Origin: Ardenticatenaceae bacterium
Lineage (GTDB): Bacteria; Chloroflexota; Anaerolineae; Promineifilales; Promineifilaceae
Length of the DNA: 42,494 nt
Direction of reading: 5' to 3'
NCBI GenBank assembly: GCA_030065875.1
Contig: JASJCR010000061.1
Span: 1-42,494 of the forward strand
The notes under the pieces are model-generated. The model ran no database searches. It was not told the DNA's origin and was given only the letters and a program-made list of their open reading frames with translations. Every line of letters begins with the position of its first letter. The stretch's first letter is position 1. A program made the position numbers and the translations under genes. Positions 16,473 through 25,331 of this stretch are shown in pieces.

Positions 16473-18431
16473 ATGAGTAAAAAAGATCGACTGAAAACCA
16501 TTTTATATGTTTTGATGGTCACGGGCGGCCTGATGTGGGTCGCTCATGGTCACCTGGTAAACCAGCCAGTTGTAACGGCGGCAGGCGCGACTCTCTACGT
16601 GTCTGCCAATGGAAATTGTGGGAGTGCTTCCCCCTGCTATGCCGCTATTCAGGCCGCGGTGGATGCGGCTGCGGCCGGGGATGAAATCAAAATCGCGGCC
16701 GGGAGCTACACCCTATCCGGATCTCAGCCGGGGCAGGTGGTACAGCTGACCAAGGGGGTGACCCTGACCGGAGGGTTTGCATCGGCAAACTGGAGCACCG
16801 CCGATCCGCAGGCCAATCCAACTATAGTGAATGCCCAAGGCGTTTTTGGTCGACGGGTAATCGACGTCAATATCCCCAATTTTCCCGGCAGCCTCCCTTT
16901 TCGCATCACCGGTCTGATCATTGAGGGGGGCAATGGTGATGCGACGCTCGATTTTGACGGAGGCGGTGTCTATGTCCAATCGGGAAATGGCACGATAGAA
17001 GACAATATTGTGCGGGATAACAAAGCCCGGCATGGGGGTGGCATTTACGTCATTAGCGGGAATGTGTCGATTCGCGAAAATTTATTTGAGGGGAATGAAG
17101 CTGACCGAGGTGGTGGGCTGTGGTTAAACGGGGCGGTACCGCTCCTGCTCGAAGCCAACGTATTTAGGCAAAACGAGGTCCGTACCGGGGGTGGGGCTGT
17201 TTTAACCGGTCAAGTCACAGCACGAGGCAATCTATTTGAAGATAACATGGCTCGCAGCGGGGGTGCGGTTTTTGCAGGTCAGCTTGATCAATATGCCTTG
17301 CTGCCCCTTGTTACTCTTATTGAAAACCAATTTGAGTCCAACAATGGTGAGTTTGGTGGTGCGGTGAATCTCAATTCTGGAGCTGCTACCTTAACCGGTA
17401 ATTCGTTTCTCGATAATTTTTCTTCCCACGCCGGTGGTGCAGTTTATGTCACCAATAGCAATGTTGATCTAAACAACAATGATTTTGTTGGAAATGAAGT
17501 CCGGTTTGGGGTAGGGAGTTTCAGACCCGGAGGGAGTGCAGTTTTTGTTTTTACGGGAACGGTTAGAATGAATGGCAATCTGATTTTTGACAATTTAGCG
17601 ACCATTTTTGATATATCTCACAGTGAAGCCTTGCGAATAGAGCTGGGCAGTGTCACCTCACAAAACGACATATTTGCCTCCAATCTTGATAGTGGGAATA
17701 CAACGACTTCGCACAGCGCCATTACCGTTATTGAAGGCAGCTACACCGGGCAGCATATTTCGCTGGATCGCAATGTGGACCTCGCTATTAAAAATGAGGC
17801 TGGAAGCGTCCATCTATCTAACAGCATCATCAGCCAGCATAATGCGGCCTTTGGCGGACCGGGTATTACATCGGAAACCAATTTGTTTTATCAAAATCCG
17901 GCTTGTGTTTCAGGACCGACCTGCATCAATTCACTCAGTGGCACCCCGCAGTATGTCAATGCTCTCAACGGAGACTTGCATTTGCAGCCAACCTCGGCCG
18001 CAATTGATCAGGCGGCCGGTTCAACGGTAGCAATCGACTTTGACGGCGATGCCCGGCCGCAGGGGGCGGCGGCCGATGTTGGGGCAGATGAGTATTTGTG
18101 CGGCCGGATAATTACCGATCTGCGCGTCACCAGCGTCATTACGGGATCAACTATTATTACCGCCATGCTGAGCTGGACGCCGGATCCCACAGCCGTGGGT
18201 CAGGAGGTACGCACGGCTGCCCAACCGCTCACTACAGCCAACTGGGGGCAGGGCATCGTGGTCGCCTCAGGCATACCCACAACAACCGGTCAGATCACTT
18301 CAACTGTGCCATTTTCTGGCGATACGGTGTATTGGGCCTTGCGATCCACCAACATCTGTGGCGATGGACCGGTGTCGCGAAACGCATTTTGGCCATCGTT
18401 TGACAGCTATTTACCAGTTGTTGAACGATGA
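16473..18431 (+). CDS. Secreted right-handed beta-helix protein (choice-of-anchor Q-like)
   Basis: This 652-residue protein starts with a Sec-type signal: MSKKDRLKTILYVLMVTGGL and a hydrophobic core to about residue 25. The mature part opens with SPCYAAIQAAVDAAAAGDEI and KIAAGSYTL, the N-terminal cap of pectin-lyase-fold proteins. About 12 rungs follow with GGG-containing turns (DNKARHGGGIYVISGNVSIR, ARSGGAVFAG, HAGGAVYVTN), a polymorphic-membrane-protein-like pattern. SAAIDQAAGSTVAIDFDGDA, then RPQGAAADVGADEY, is the usual end of choice-of-anchor Q domains. A C-terminal fibronectin-like segment (LSWTPDPTAVG) ends in YLPVVER. It is exported, so it is probably not a CIS part, although it lies on the same strand downstream. 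It is likely an adhesin or cell-surface protein. Confidence 0.8.
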   Translation: MSKKDRLKTILYVLMVTGGLMWVAHGHLVNQPVVTAAGATLYVSANGNCGSASPCYAAIQAAVDAAAAGDEIKIAAGSYTLSGSQPGQVVQLTKGVTLTGGFASANWSTADPQANPTIVNAQGVFGRRVIDVNIPNFPGSLPFRITGLIIEGGNGDATLDFDGGGVYVQSGNGTIEDNIVRDNKARHGGGIYVISGNVSIRENLFEGNEADRGGGLWLNGAVPLLLEANVFRQNEVRTGGGAVLTGQVTARGNLFEDNMARSGGAVFAGQLDQYALLPLVTLIENQFESNNGEFGGAVNLNSGAATLTGNSFLDNFSSHAGGAVYVTNSNVDLNNNDFVGNEVRFGVGSFRPGGSAVFVFTGTVRMNGNLIFDNLATIFDISHSEALRIELGSVTSQNDIFASNLDSGNTTTSHSAITVIEGSYTGQHISLDRNVDLAIKNEAGSVHLSNSIISQHNAAFGGPGITSETNLFYQNPACVSGPTCINSLSGTPQYVNALNGDLHLQPTSAAIDQAAGSTVAIDFDGDARPQGAAADVGADEYLCGRIITDLRVTSVITGSTIITAMLSWTPDPTAVGQEVRTAAQPLTTANWGQGIVVASGIPTTTGQITSTVPFSGDTVYWALRSTNICGDGPVSRNAFWPSFDSYLPVVER

Positions 18432-18740
18432 ACTACTGCTCTGCTAAGAAAAATTGTGTGTTTTTAACCCCCTCCCCGATTCGCTCAAGGGCGGACAGTT
18501 TGCTTGATAAATGAGGAAGTGCGCTTTTCGCTCTGACAAATTCCCCCTCCCGATTCGGGAGGGGGTTAGGGGGTGGGTCTTTTGACGGTCATTTTACCCC
18601 TCCCCCAGCCCCTCCCCGACACGGGGAGGGGAGCCTGTCGGAACGATAAAGGGCAGAATTTTACCTGTCTATCCTTAAACCTCTCACAGGGGAATGATTG
18701 AGGTGGGATCTATGAGACGGTGAACAGCCTGCAAAAAAAC
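18432..18740. repeat. Gene-free stretch filled by family A repeat
   Basis: This 309-base gap separates convergent genes. A partial copy (AACCCCCTCCCCGATTCG) lies near 18467-18484. A full composite at 18540-18640 has CCCCCTCCCG/CGGGAGGGGG around ATT and CCCCTCCCC/GGGGAGGGG around GACAC. It is nearly the same as 1591-1680, with the same order and orientation of the two hairpins. It may also separate the two convergent transcripts. No gene was seen. Confidence 0.7.
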
Positions 18741-20195
18741 TCAGGCGTTGTATGAAGAAGAGGTAATGTCACCCCCTTCACCGGTCCAGTTGGTGTGGAA
18801 AAATTCGCCTCTAGGCTTGTCAAGGCGCTCATACGTATGAGCACCAAAATAATCGCGCTGTGCCTGCAGCAAATTAGCCGGCAGCCGCTCGCGGCGATAC
18901 CCATCATAAAAAGCAAGAGCGCTCGACATCGCTGGAACCGGGATGCCCAACGTAACGGCCGTGCTGACCACGCGCCGCCAGGAATCCGCGGCCTGCTGCA
19001 CCTGCTGTTTGAAAAAATCGTCCAGAAGCAAATTGGTGAGCTTTGGATCGCGCTCAAAAGCGGCCTGAATGTCATCGAGAAAGGCGGCTCGAATGATGCA
19101 CCCTTCCCGCCACATCAGGGCGATGTTGCCGTAAGCGAGGCTCCAGCCAAACTCCTGTGATGCGGCCCGCATGAGCATGTACCCCTGCGTGTACGACACG
19201 AGTTTTGAAGCGAACAGCGCCTCCTTTAAATCGGCGATCAGGGCGTTTTTGTCACCCTGGTAAGTAGGGGTGGAAGAGCCTAAAACACCGGCCGCGTCCA
19301 CCCGCTCCTCTTTCAGGGCGGATAGGAAGCGGGAGAAGACCGCTTCACCGATGAGGGTCAGGGGAATTCCCTGCTCCAGAGCCGATACGGCCGTCCACTT
19401 GCCGGTGCCTTTTTGCCCGGCCGTATCCAAAATTTTATCAACCATCGGTTGACCGTCTTCATCGTTATAAGCCAGAATTTCGGCCGTGATTTCGATCAGA
19501 AAAGAATCGAGCTTCCCTTTGTTCCAGTCGGCAAACACGGTACTCATCTCGGCCGGGGACATGCCCAATGCGTGCTGCATGACGTCATACGCTTCACAAA
19601 TAAGCTGCATATCGCCGTACTCAATGCCGTTGTGCACCATTTTTACAAAATGACCGGCTCCCTCTTCACCGACCCAGTCGCAGCAGGGGGTGCCGTCAGC
19701 CACCTTGGCGGCAATGCTCTGCAAAATTTCCTTGACGTGGGGCCACGCATCTGGCGAGCCGCCGGGCATGATGGAAGGCCCAAACCGGGCCCCTTCCTCG
19801 CCGCCAGAAACACCGGTGCCGATAAAAAGAAGCCCTTTTTCAGCCAGCTCCTGGGTGCGGCGGGTTGAATCGCCGTAGTAAGAGTTGCCTCCATCAATGA
19901 TGATGTCGCCCGGCTCGAGCAGAGGCACCAGTGCCTCGATTGTAGCGTCAACGGGTTTCCCGGCCTTGACCATGAGCATGACGCGGCGAGGGGTTTTGAG
20001 CTGGCTGACCAGCTCTTCGAGCGAGTGAGTGCCAATCACTTTTGTGCCCCTGGCTTCATTTTCCAAAAAACGGTCGACCTTGCTGGTCGTGCGATTGTAA
20101 ACCGCCACCGTGAAGCCGTGGTCGTTCATATTCAGGACGAGATTCTGGCCCATGACGGCCAGGCCGATCAGGCCGATGTCTGCTTTTTCTGTCAT
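18741..20195 (-). CDS. gnd: 6-phosphogluconate dehydrogenase, decarboxylating
   Basis: This 484-residue enzyme converts 6-phosphogluconate to ribulose 5-phosphate and CO2 with reduction of NADP+ (oxidative pentose phosphate pathway, cytoplasm). The Rossmann motif GLAVMGQNL is at 11-19 and NRT at 34-36, typical of NADP binding. SGGEEGARFGPSIMPGG spans 130-146. The catalytic region GHFVKMVHNGIEYGDMQ holds Lys185 and Glu192, the expected acid/base pair. The length fits the long-chain (about 470-485) family. I chose ATG 20195 with AGAGGA just upstream; a longer frame to 20219 exists but begins in repeat DNA. The gene lies downstream of the two unknown paralogs with a 293-base repeat-filled gap, so it is probably transcribed on its own. 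Confidence 0.96.
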   Translation of the reverse strand: MTEKADIGLIGLAVMGQNLVLNMNDHGFTVAVYNRTTSKVDRFLENEARGTKVIGTHSLEELVSQLKTPRRVMLMVKAGKPVDATIEALVPLLEPGDIIIDGGNSYYGDSTRRTQELAEKGLLFIGTGVSGGEEGARFGPSIMPGGSPDAWPHVKEILQSIAAKVADGTPCCDWVGEEGAGHFVKMVHNGIEYGDMQLICEAYDVMQHALGMSPAEMSTVFADWNKGKLDSFLIEITAEILAYNDEDGQPMVDKILDTAGQKGTGKWTAVSALEQGIPLTLIGEAVFSRFLSALKEERVDAAGVLGSSTPTYQGDKNALIADLKEALFASKLVSYTQGYMLMRAASQEFGWSLAYGNIALMWREGCIIRAAFLDDIQAAFERDPKLTNLLLDDFFKQQVQQAADSWRRVVSTAVTLGIPVPAMSSALAFYDGYRRERLPANLLQAQRDYFGAHTYERLDKPRGEFFHTNWTGEGGDITSSSYNA

Positions 20196-20212
20196 TTTTC
20201 CTCTGTGCATTT

Positions 20213-20488
20213 TAACCACGGATTTACCCAGATTTTCACAGATTGGGGAGGATTAATCTGTGGCAATTCGCGGCTGTTGGGTTAAAAACTTTTTATGCAA
20301 TCGCCTGCAAAACTTGAGATAGTATAACATCGACATCCCGGTCTACGGAAATTGTGATTGGGTTAAGAGGCTCCGAGTTTCGGACCGGCTGCACGGGTGG
20401 AAATTATTTGAGCCACGGATTCACACAGATTCTCACAGAAAAGAGGATTAATCCGTGAATATTCGTGCTAATCCGTGGCTGGTTTCTT
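20213..20488. repeat. Two family B palindromic repeats upstream of gnd
   Basis: The first copy covers about 20216-20272 (ACGGATTTACCCAGATTTTC, then GATTAATCTGTGGCAATTCG). The second, 20411-20481, is a long hairpin: GAGCCACGGATT at its left pairs with AATCCGTGGCT at its right. Both are degenerate relatives of the element at 21103-21240. The second lies directly 3' of the gene at 20489-21088 and could form a transcript-ending hairpin on the minus strand, though no T-tract follows. Confidence 0.7.
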
Positions 20489-21088
20489 TTATTGAAACAT
20501 GCCGCCGGCCAGTGGGCCAAAGACGATGGTGGTGGCCACGATGCGATCCCCGCGGCGTTCACCCCACACCTGCATCTCCATTTTTTCGGCGATGTCGTCG
20601 GCCGAGTTTGCCGGCCGGACCTGCTGCTGAATGGTCACTTCTCCGCTTTCACTTCCCTCATTGGGCTCAAGTTCGGTGATGTCGCGGTAGATTACCGTGT
20701 CGGCCGTGATGACCACTTCAATTTCAGGGCCGCTGGTCGAAGGGACAGCTTCCGTCGTTTCCTGCCCGGTTTCCGGATCGATTTGCACTTCCACATTGAG
20801 GTCAATCGCCCCAGTACCTAGAACGATGGTGTTGTCTTCGCGGCTGACCACGATACCACCGGCTGCGGCCGCTTCGTTGGGCAGTTCCTCGGCGGGCAAA
20901 ATGGTCGTGCGCACGGCCACCGGATTGCCGTCGTTGGTGATTGCTACCGATTCCATCACCCGCGCCCCGGCCGGCGCAGCGGCTTCTTCCGGCGCGGCGG
21001 TGAGCAGGTTCACGGCGGTGTAGGCTCCGCCACCCAGCACCAGCAACAGCAGCAACCCTCCGATCCATATTATCGATTTTTGTTTCAT
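20489..21088 (-). CDS. Membrane-anchored protein of unknown function (paralog B)
   Basis: This 199-residue protein has an N-terminal membrane anchor or uncleaved signal (IIWIGGLLLLLVLGGGAY, about 6-24), then an Ala/Glu linker and an extracytoplasmic beta-rich domain. It shares its domain with the upstream neighbour (21283-21852): GPEIEVVITADTVIYRDITE against GPEIEVVVGRDTVFYRDVTQ, and VWGERRGDRIVATTIVF against VWGEKRGDRVVAEVVVF near the C-terminus. The D-T-x-x-Y-R-D motif and the repeated short strands recall small DUF5666-like domains, but I cannot confirm the family. It lies downstream of a MacAB-like operon on the same strand, so a role at the cell envelope with that exporter is possible. 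Confidence 0.7.
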   Translation of the reverse strand: MKQKSIIWIGGLLLLLVLGGGAYTAVNLLTAAPEEAAAPAGARVMESVAITNDGNPVAVRTTILPAEELPNEAAAAGGIVVSREDNTIVLGTGAIDLNVEVQIDPETGQETTEAVPSTSGPEIEVVITADTVIYRDITELEPNEGSESGEVTIQQQVRPANSADDIAEKMEMQVWGERRGDRIVATTIVFGPLAGGMFQ

Positions 21089-21102
21089 AATTATTTCCTA
21101 AT

Positions 21103-21240
21103 TTAAGTGGTTTAGGTAAGTTACAAAAAGTTTTCTGAAGAAAGTGTCCGCAGATTACGCAGATTTTCGCAGATTAGAGAGAGAAATCCGTGAAAATTCG
21201 TGTTAATCCGTGGCTCTTTTTTTATAATTCTTTTTGTAAG
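21103..21240. mobile_element. MITE-like hairpin element, complete copy (family B)
   Basis: This 138-bp non-coding element lies between the two paralogs. It begins TTAAGTGGTTTAGGTAAGTT, then ACAAAAAG, and ends with CTTTTTGTAAG, forming terminal inverted repeats. The core CCGCAGATTACGCAGATTTT followed by CGCAGATT pairs partly with AATCCGTGAAAATTCG and GTTAATCCGTGG, so the whole can fold as a long hairpin. The same architecture is found at 42353-42489. No transposase is encoded, and no clear target-site duplication was seen. Confidence 0.75.
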
Positions 21241-21282
21241 TTTCTCAACGAGATTTTTGGTTTCTGAATCTGTGGCAATTTC

Positions 21283-21852
21283 CTATTGCGGGTTGGAGAA
21301 GACCACGACCTCAGCCACAACCCGATCGCCCCGTTTCTCTCCCCAGACAGAAAAGCTTCCTCCGTCCGGCACCGTTTCCGGCTGGGTATCGAGCCGCACG
21401 ACCTCCTGCTGGAGGCGCTGTTCGGTTGACTCAGAAAATTCAAGCTCAAATTGGGTGACGTCCCGGTAAAACACGGTGTCTCGCCCCACCACGACCTCGA
21501 TTTCCGGACCGCTGTGATCAACGGCCGTGGATGTTTCGCCGTTGACCGTACTGACATTGACTGAGACCGAGCCGGTGCCGACGAAGTAGCTGTTGTCTAC
21601 CTGTCTTAAAAAGACTCCTGAGGCCTCGGCCGGCCGGTCGGGCAAATCGGCCGATGGCTCGATAATGGTTTTAACCGTCACCGGACTGCCGCTGCCGTCG
21701 TCGAACACGTCTTCAAACACCATCGCTCCGGCCGGAATATCATCTTCACCAGACTGATCGGCCAGCAACTGTACGGCCGTGAAGCCGCCGGCCGCCAGCA
21801 CCACGACGACCAACCCTACTCCTAAAATTGTGATCCATTTTCGATTCATCAT
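21283..21852 (-). CDS. Membrane-anchored protein of unknown function (paralog A)
   Basis: This 189-residue protein is a tandem paralog of the next gene downstream. The N-terminal anchor is WITILGVGLVVVVLAAGGFT (about 5-25). The conserved extracytoplasmic domain contains GPEIEVVVGRDTVFYRDVTQ at about 115-135 and VWGEKRGDRVVAEVVVF near the C-terminus. AGGAG five bases before the ATG at 21852 supports the start. It follows the ABC permease gene by 168 bases on the same strand. Function is unknown. Its position suggests an accessory, sensor or substrate role for the MacAB-like exporter, which is inference only. Confidence 0.72.
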   Translation of the reverse strand: MMNRKWITILGVGLVVVVLAAGGFTAVQLLADQSGEDDIPAGAMVFEDVFDDGSGSPVTVKTIIEPSADLPDRPAEASGVFLRQVDNSYFVGTGSVSVNVSTVNGETSTAVDHSGPEIEVVVGRDTVFYRDVTQFELEFSESTEQRLQQEVVRLDTQPETVPDGGSFSVWGEKRGDRVVAEVVVFSNPQ

Positions 21853-22020
21853 ACCTACTCCTTTCAGATCTTTTTGTGGGCAACTGTTTGATCCAATTAA
21901 CCGCAGAAAGTAAAGAGAACGCGGAGTTTTCTCCAGCGGTTATGCCTCTGTTTTCTCTCTGTGGTGTGTCACCCAATCGATATCCGCACAAATAAAATAA
22001 AAACCGGTGTTAACTTGCGG

Positions 22021-23313
22021 CTACTCATAGCGCAGCGCCTCAATCGGATCGAGGCGTGAGGCGCGCACGGCCGGGTACAGGCCAAACAGCAGCCCGGTTA
22101 GCAGGGCCACCAGCAGCGCCAGCGGGATACTGCTTGGATCGAGCAGGGCCACACCGCGGTTGAAGTTGGCCGCCAGGGGGACCGACAGGACCCCCACGGC
22201 GCTGCCCAGCACGCCACCAAAGCCGCTGATCAGCACCGCTTCGAGCAAAAACTGCAGCACGATATCCCGCTGCTGCGCCCCGACCGCCATGCGCACGCCG
22301 ATTTCCCGCGTGCGTTCGGTGACGCTGACCAGCATGACGTTCATGATGCCGATGCCACCCACGATCAGGGAGACCACGGCCATGGCGGCTAGCAGAAAGG
22401 CGAAAGTGCGTGCGGCTTCCTGCTGAGCCCCCAAAATATCTTGTCGTGTCGTCAACTCGAAGTCATCCTCATAATCTCCCACCTCATTTTTGATGATGTT
22501 GTGCCGCTGACGCAGGTAGTCGATAATTTGTGCCCTTGCGGTCACCATGCGGCTCTCATCCTCAATGCGGGCGGTAATCTGGACTGAGGGTTCCTCATCA
22601 AATAAATTGACGATGGCGGTAGAGATGGGAAGGTAGAGCAGTTCGTTTGGTCGACTTTGGTTGCGCAGAGCCGGATTGGTGACCTCCAGCTCGGTTAAAA
22701 TGCCGATCACCAGGCATTTTTTGCGGTTGACCCACACAATCTGCTCCAGTGGCTCATCCCCGTTAAACAAATCGTTTGCGGTTTTGTGGCCGAGAACGCA
22801 TACATCGGCTCCGGCCACAACCTCGGCCGGGGTAAAAAACCGGCCGCGAGCTAAAAAGGCATCGGCCGTCAGCCGCTCACCGTCCGGCCAGCGTAGAGGC
22901 TGCACCTGACCCTGCGAGGCGAGGGTGAGCAGCCCCTCGGCCGTGGTTCCGGTGACGACCATGTCCAGCACTTCGCGGTCGTGCCGCACCTTGCCGTTGC
23001 CATCGACCGACATAAGCACCCGTTCGACAAGCGGTAACTCGCCCGGCATGCGCAGCCCGTCATCGTAAGAGAGAATTTCGCCGACCGGTACCAGTTCCCC
23101 CTGATCGATTTTTTGTTTGACGCTGATCTGGACCATATCGGAGCCAAGAAAGCGAAAGTTGGCGTCAACGGCCGCTCGGGCGCCATTGCCCAGGGCCAGC
23201 ATGCTGATGACTGAGGCCACGCCGATCACGATTCCCAACGTGGTCAGCGCAGCGCGGAGCTTGTTGCCGGCAATGCCGCCGATTGCGGCCCAGAGTGTGT
23301 TAAACAGGGTCAT
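22021..23313 (-). CDS. ABC transporter permease, MacB/FtsX-like
   Basis: This 430-residue protein is an ABC-3/FtsX-type permease with a MacB-like periplasmic core domain. One membrane segment follows the N-terminus (GNKLRAALTTLGIVIGVASV at about 16-35, the typical 'LRSxLTxLGIxIGV' motif). A large extracytoplasmic domain spans about 40-300. Three further segments form the C-terminal FtsX domain (FLLAAMAVVSLIVGGIGIMN, then VSVTERTREIGVRMAVGAQQ). The ending RASRLDPIEALRYE is typical. The ATG overlaps the ATPase stop (ATGA), so the two are coupled. It should act with the adaptor and ATPase in export or extraction of lipophilic compounds or peptides. Confidence 0.93.
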   Translation of the reverse strand: MTLFNTLWAAIGGIAGNKLRAALTTLGIVIGVASVISMLALGNGARAAVDANFRFLGSDMVQISVKQKIDQGELVPVGEILSYDDGLRMPGELPLVERVLMSVDGNGKVRHDREVLDMVVTGTTAEGLLTLASQGQVQPLRWPDGERLTADAFLARGRFFTPAEVVAGADVCVLGHKTANDLFNGDEPLEQIVWVNRKKCLVIGILTELEVTNPALRNQSRPNELLYLPISTAIVNLFDEEPSVQITARIEDESRMVTARAQIIDYLRQRHNIIKNEVGDYEDDFELTTRQDILGAQQEAARTFAFLLAAMAVVSLIVGGIGIMNVMLVSVTERTREIGVRMAVGAQQRDIVLQFLLEAVLISGFGGVLGSAVGVLSVPLAANFNRGVALLDPSSIPLALLVALLTGLLFGLYPAVRASRLDPIEALRYE

Positions 23314-23990
23314 GTGATTTGCCCATCTTTCATGTGCAGCGTTCGTTCAGCCGCGGCCGCCACATCCGGATCATGGGTGACCAGAATAATCGTCCGGTCG
23401 TCGTCGTTGAGCTCCCCCAGCAGAGCCATAATGGTTTCCCCGGTGCGGCTGTCGAGGTTGCCGGTGGGTTCATCGGCCAGGATAAGTGCTGGATCGTTGA
23501 CCAGCGCCCGGGCGATGGCCACCCGCTGCCGCTGCCCGCCGGACATTTCGGTTGGTTTATGGTGGATCCGTTCTGTCAAACCCACCCGCGTCAACGCCTG
23601 CTCACTTTGGGAGCGGGCTCTGCCTGCCGAGATGCGGCCGCTGTAAAGCAGGGGCAGCAGCACGTTTTCCAGAGCGGTCAGGCGGGGCAGCAAATTAAAT
23701 GTTTGAAAGACAAAGCCGATTTCCCGGTTGCGCACCACCGCCCGCTCTCGCTGGCTGAGCTGGCTGACGAGCCGGCCGTTGAGCCGATAATCACCGGCGG
23801 TGGGGGTATCTAAGCAGCCCAGCAGATGCATGAGGGTCGATTTACCGCTGCCGGAGGGACCCATCAGGGCGATAAATTCCCCACGCTGAACGGTAAAGGT
23901 GACGGCGCACAGGGCGTGGACGACGTTGTCGCCCATTTGATACTGTTTTTCGAGACCGTTTACCTGGATAACCAAATTGTTTTGCAGCAT
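23310..23990 (-). CDS. ABC transporter ATPase, MacB/LolD-like
   Basis: This 226-residue ATP-binding subunit has every expected motif: Walker A GPSGSGKS (44-51), Q-loop FVFQTFNL (93-100), signature MSGGQRQR (149-156), Walker B ALILADEP (168-175) and H-loop His206. GCLDTPTAGDYRLNG after Walker A is typical of the LolD/MacB (o228) subfamily that powers FtsX-like permeases. The GGAGAG ribosome site overlaps the adaptor gene's stop, and the gene lies 3 bases after it. It is clearly the middle gene of the three-gene exporter operon. Confidence 0.95.
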   Translation of the reverse strand: MLQNNLVIQVNGLEKQYQMGDNVVHALCAVTFTVQRGEFIALMGPSGSGKSTLMHLLGCLDTPTAGDYRLNGRLVSQLSQRERAVVRNREIGFVFQTFNLLPRLTALENVLLPLLYSGRISAGRARSQSEQALTRVGLTERIHHKPTEMSGGQRQRVAIARALVNDPALILADEPTGNLDSRTGETIMALLGELNDDDRTIILVTHDPDVAAAAERTLHMKDGQIT

Positions 23991-23993
23991 CGG

Positions 23994-25292
23994 TTACTCT
24001 CCAACCACTTCATCGCCAGCCAGCAGCCCGTCTGAAATGGCGATATAGACATCGCCGCGCAGGCCGACGTTTACGGTCTGTTCGCTTACCCGGCCGTTCT
24101 GCCAAATTTTTACGATGGCCGTGCCGTCGGAGCGAGGGAGGGCCAGGGCGCGCGGCAGGCGCAGCGTGTCGTCAACCTGATCGATAATGATCGAGGCGTC
24201 GGCCGTCATGCCGGGGACGACTTCGGGGGGCAGCGGATCGGTGGGGGAGATATAAACGTGATACAGCGGCCGGGCTTCCCCTTCGACCCGGCGGGGCACG
24301 ATGCGCGACACCTCGCCCATGATGGCCAGGTCCGGCCGGGCGTCGAAAAACAGCTCGGCCGGCTGACCGATTTTGACCAGCGATAGATCTTCTTCGATAA
24401 CGGTGGTGCGCACTTCTCCCTGGGTGGGATCGGCCAGCAGAATCAGCTCGGACCCCGGTTGGGAGTAGCTGCCGGGTTGGGCAAAGAGATCGAGGATGAC
24501 CCCGTCAAAGGGGGCGGTTAAGGTCGCTGCGGCCAGGTCGGCCTGGGCATTGTCAACCGCCTGACGCAGCCGAAAATCAACATCGTCTTCGCGTAGCGAA
24601 GAGGCGGCCAGTTCCGCCTGGGCTACGCCGGTTTCCAGAGCAGCCACCTGCTGGGCCACCGCCCACTGCTGGTTCTGTACCGCCTCGACGGCCGCCTGGG
24701 CGATCGCTCGCTCGCGCTGGGCGGCAACATACTCCAGGCGGTACGCCTCCTCTACTTCAGGCGGCTCCCAGGTGCGATCCTGCGCTTTTCGGTATTCATA
24801 CGCGGCCCTGTTTTCCGCCTCGACGGCCGCCTCCAGACGCAGGTTGGCCTCCGTCAAAGAGGGGAGCTGTGCCTGAACGCTGCTAACCGTGGCTTCGTTT
24901 TCGCTGACGGCCAGCTCGGCGGCCGCCAACTGCTGCTGACGCTGCTGCTCCGCTTCAGCCAGGGCCAGCTCTGCTTCAGTCAGCGCCTTTTTAAAGGGGG
25001 CCGGGTCGAGGCGGGCCAGCAGGTCTCCCTGGGTGACGATCGTGCCCGGCCGGACGTTGATTTCGACCAGACGGCCGCCGACATCGAGCCCTAAAATCAT
25101 TTCCTGGGTACCGATTAGCTGCCCGGGGGCGGTTACGGTTTGCTGCACGGTGCCGCGCGTCACCGGGACGGTAACCGGTTTGGGTGGGGCGGCCGGTTCG
25201 TTGTTTTGCGTCTGCACAAAACCGACATACGCACCGCCGCCCACCGCCAACAGGGCAACAATGATGATAAAAACCCAGCCTGTTCGCTTCAT
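23994..25292 (-). CDS. Efflux periplasmic adaptor, MacA/HlyD-like membrane fusion protein
   Basis: This 432-residue protein is a membrane fusion/adaptor subunit. It has an N-terminal anchor (WVFIIIVALLAVGGGAYVGF, about 6-25), a split lipoyl-like domain (GRLVEINVRPGTIVTQGDLL at about 71-90; TLTAPFDGVILDLFAQPGSY near 265-285) and a long Ala/Gln/Glu-rich coiled-coil hairpin at about 100-250. The C-terminal beta-barrel part contains MTADASIIIDQVDDTLRLP. It is first in the operon, with GGAG upstream of the ATG. If the host is a monoderm Chloroflexota, as I suspect, it would work without a TolC-type outer-membrane channel. Confidence 0.93.
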   Translation of the reverse strand: MKRTGWVFIIIVALLAVGGGAYVGFVQTQNNEPAAPPKPVTVPVTRGTVQQTVTAPGQLIGTQEMILGLDVGGRLVEINVRPGTIVTQGDLLARLDPAPFKKALTEAELALAEAEQQRQQQLAAAELAVSENEATVSSVQAQLPSLTEANLRLEAAVEAENRAAYEYRKAQDRTWEPPEVEEAYRLEYVAAQRERAIAQAAVEAVQNQQWAVAQQVAALETGVAQAELAASSLREDDVDFRLRQAVDNAQADLAAATLTAPFDGVILDLFAQPGSYSQPGSELILLADPTQGEVRTTVIEEDLSLVKIGQPAELFFDARPDLAIMGEVSRIVPRRVEGEARPLYHVYISPTDPLPPEVVPGMTADASIIIDQVDDTLRLPRALALPRSDGTAIVKIWQNGRVSEQTVNVGLRGDVYIAISDGLLAGDEVVGE

Positions 25293-25331
25293 CTCTTTGA
25301 CTCCTCAGATATCAAACTTTTTAGAGCGCGC

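Noticed and set aside
20213..20488. CRISPR array suspected from repeated CAGATT-type units
   Set aside because: The units are palindromic halves of one dispersed element with no regular spacers.
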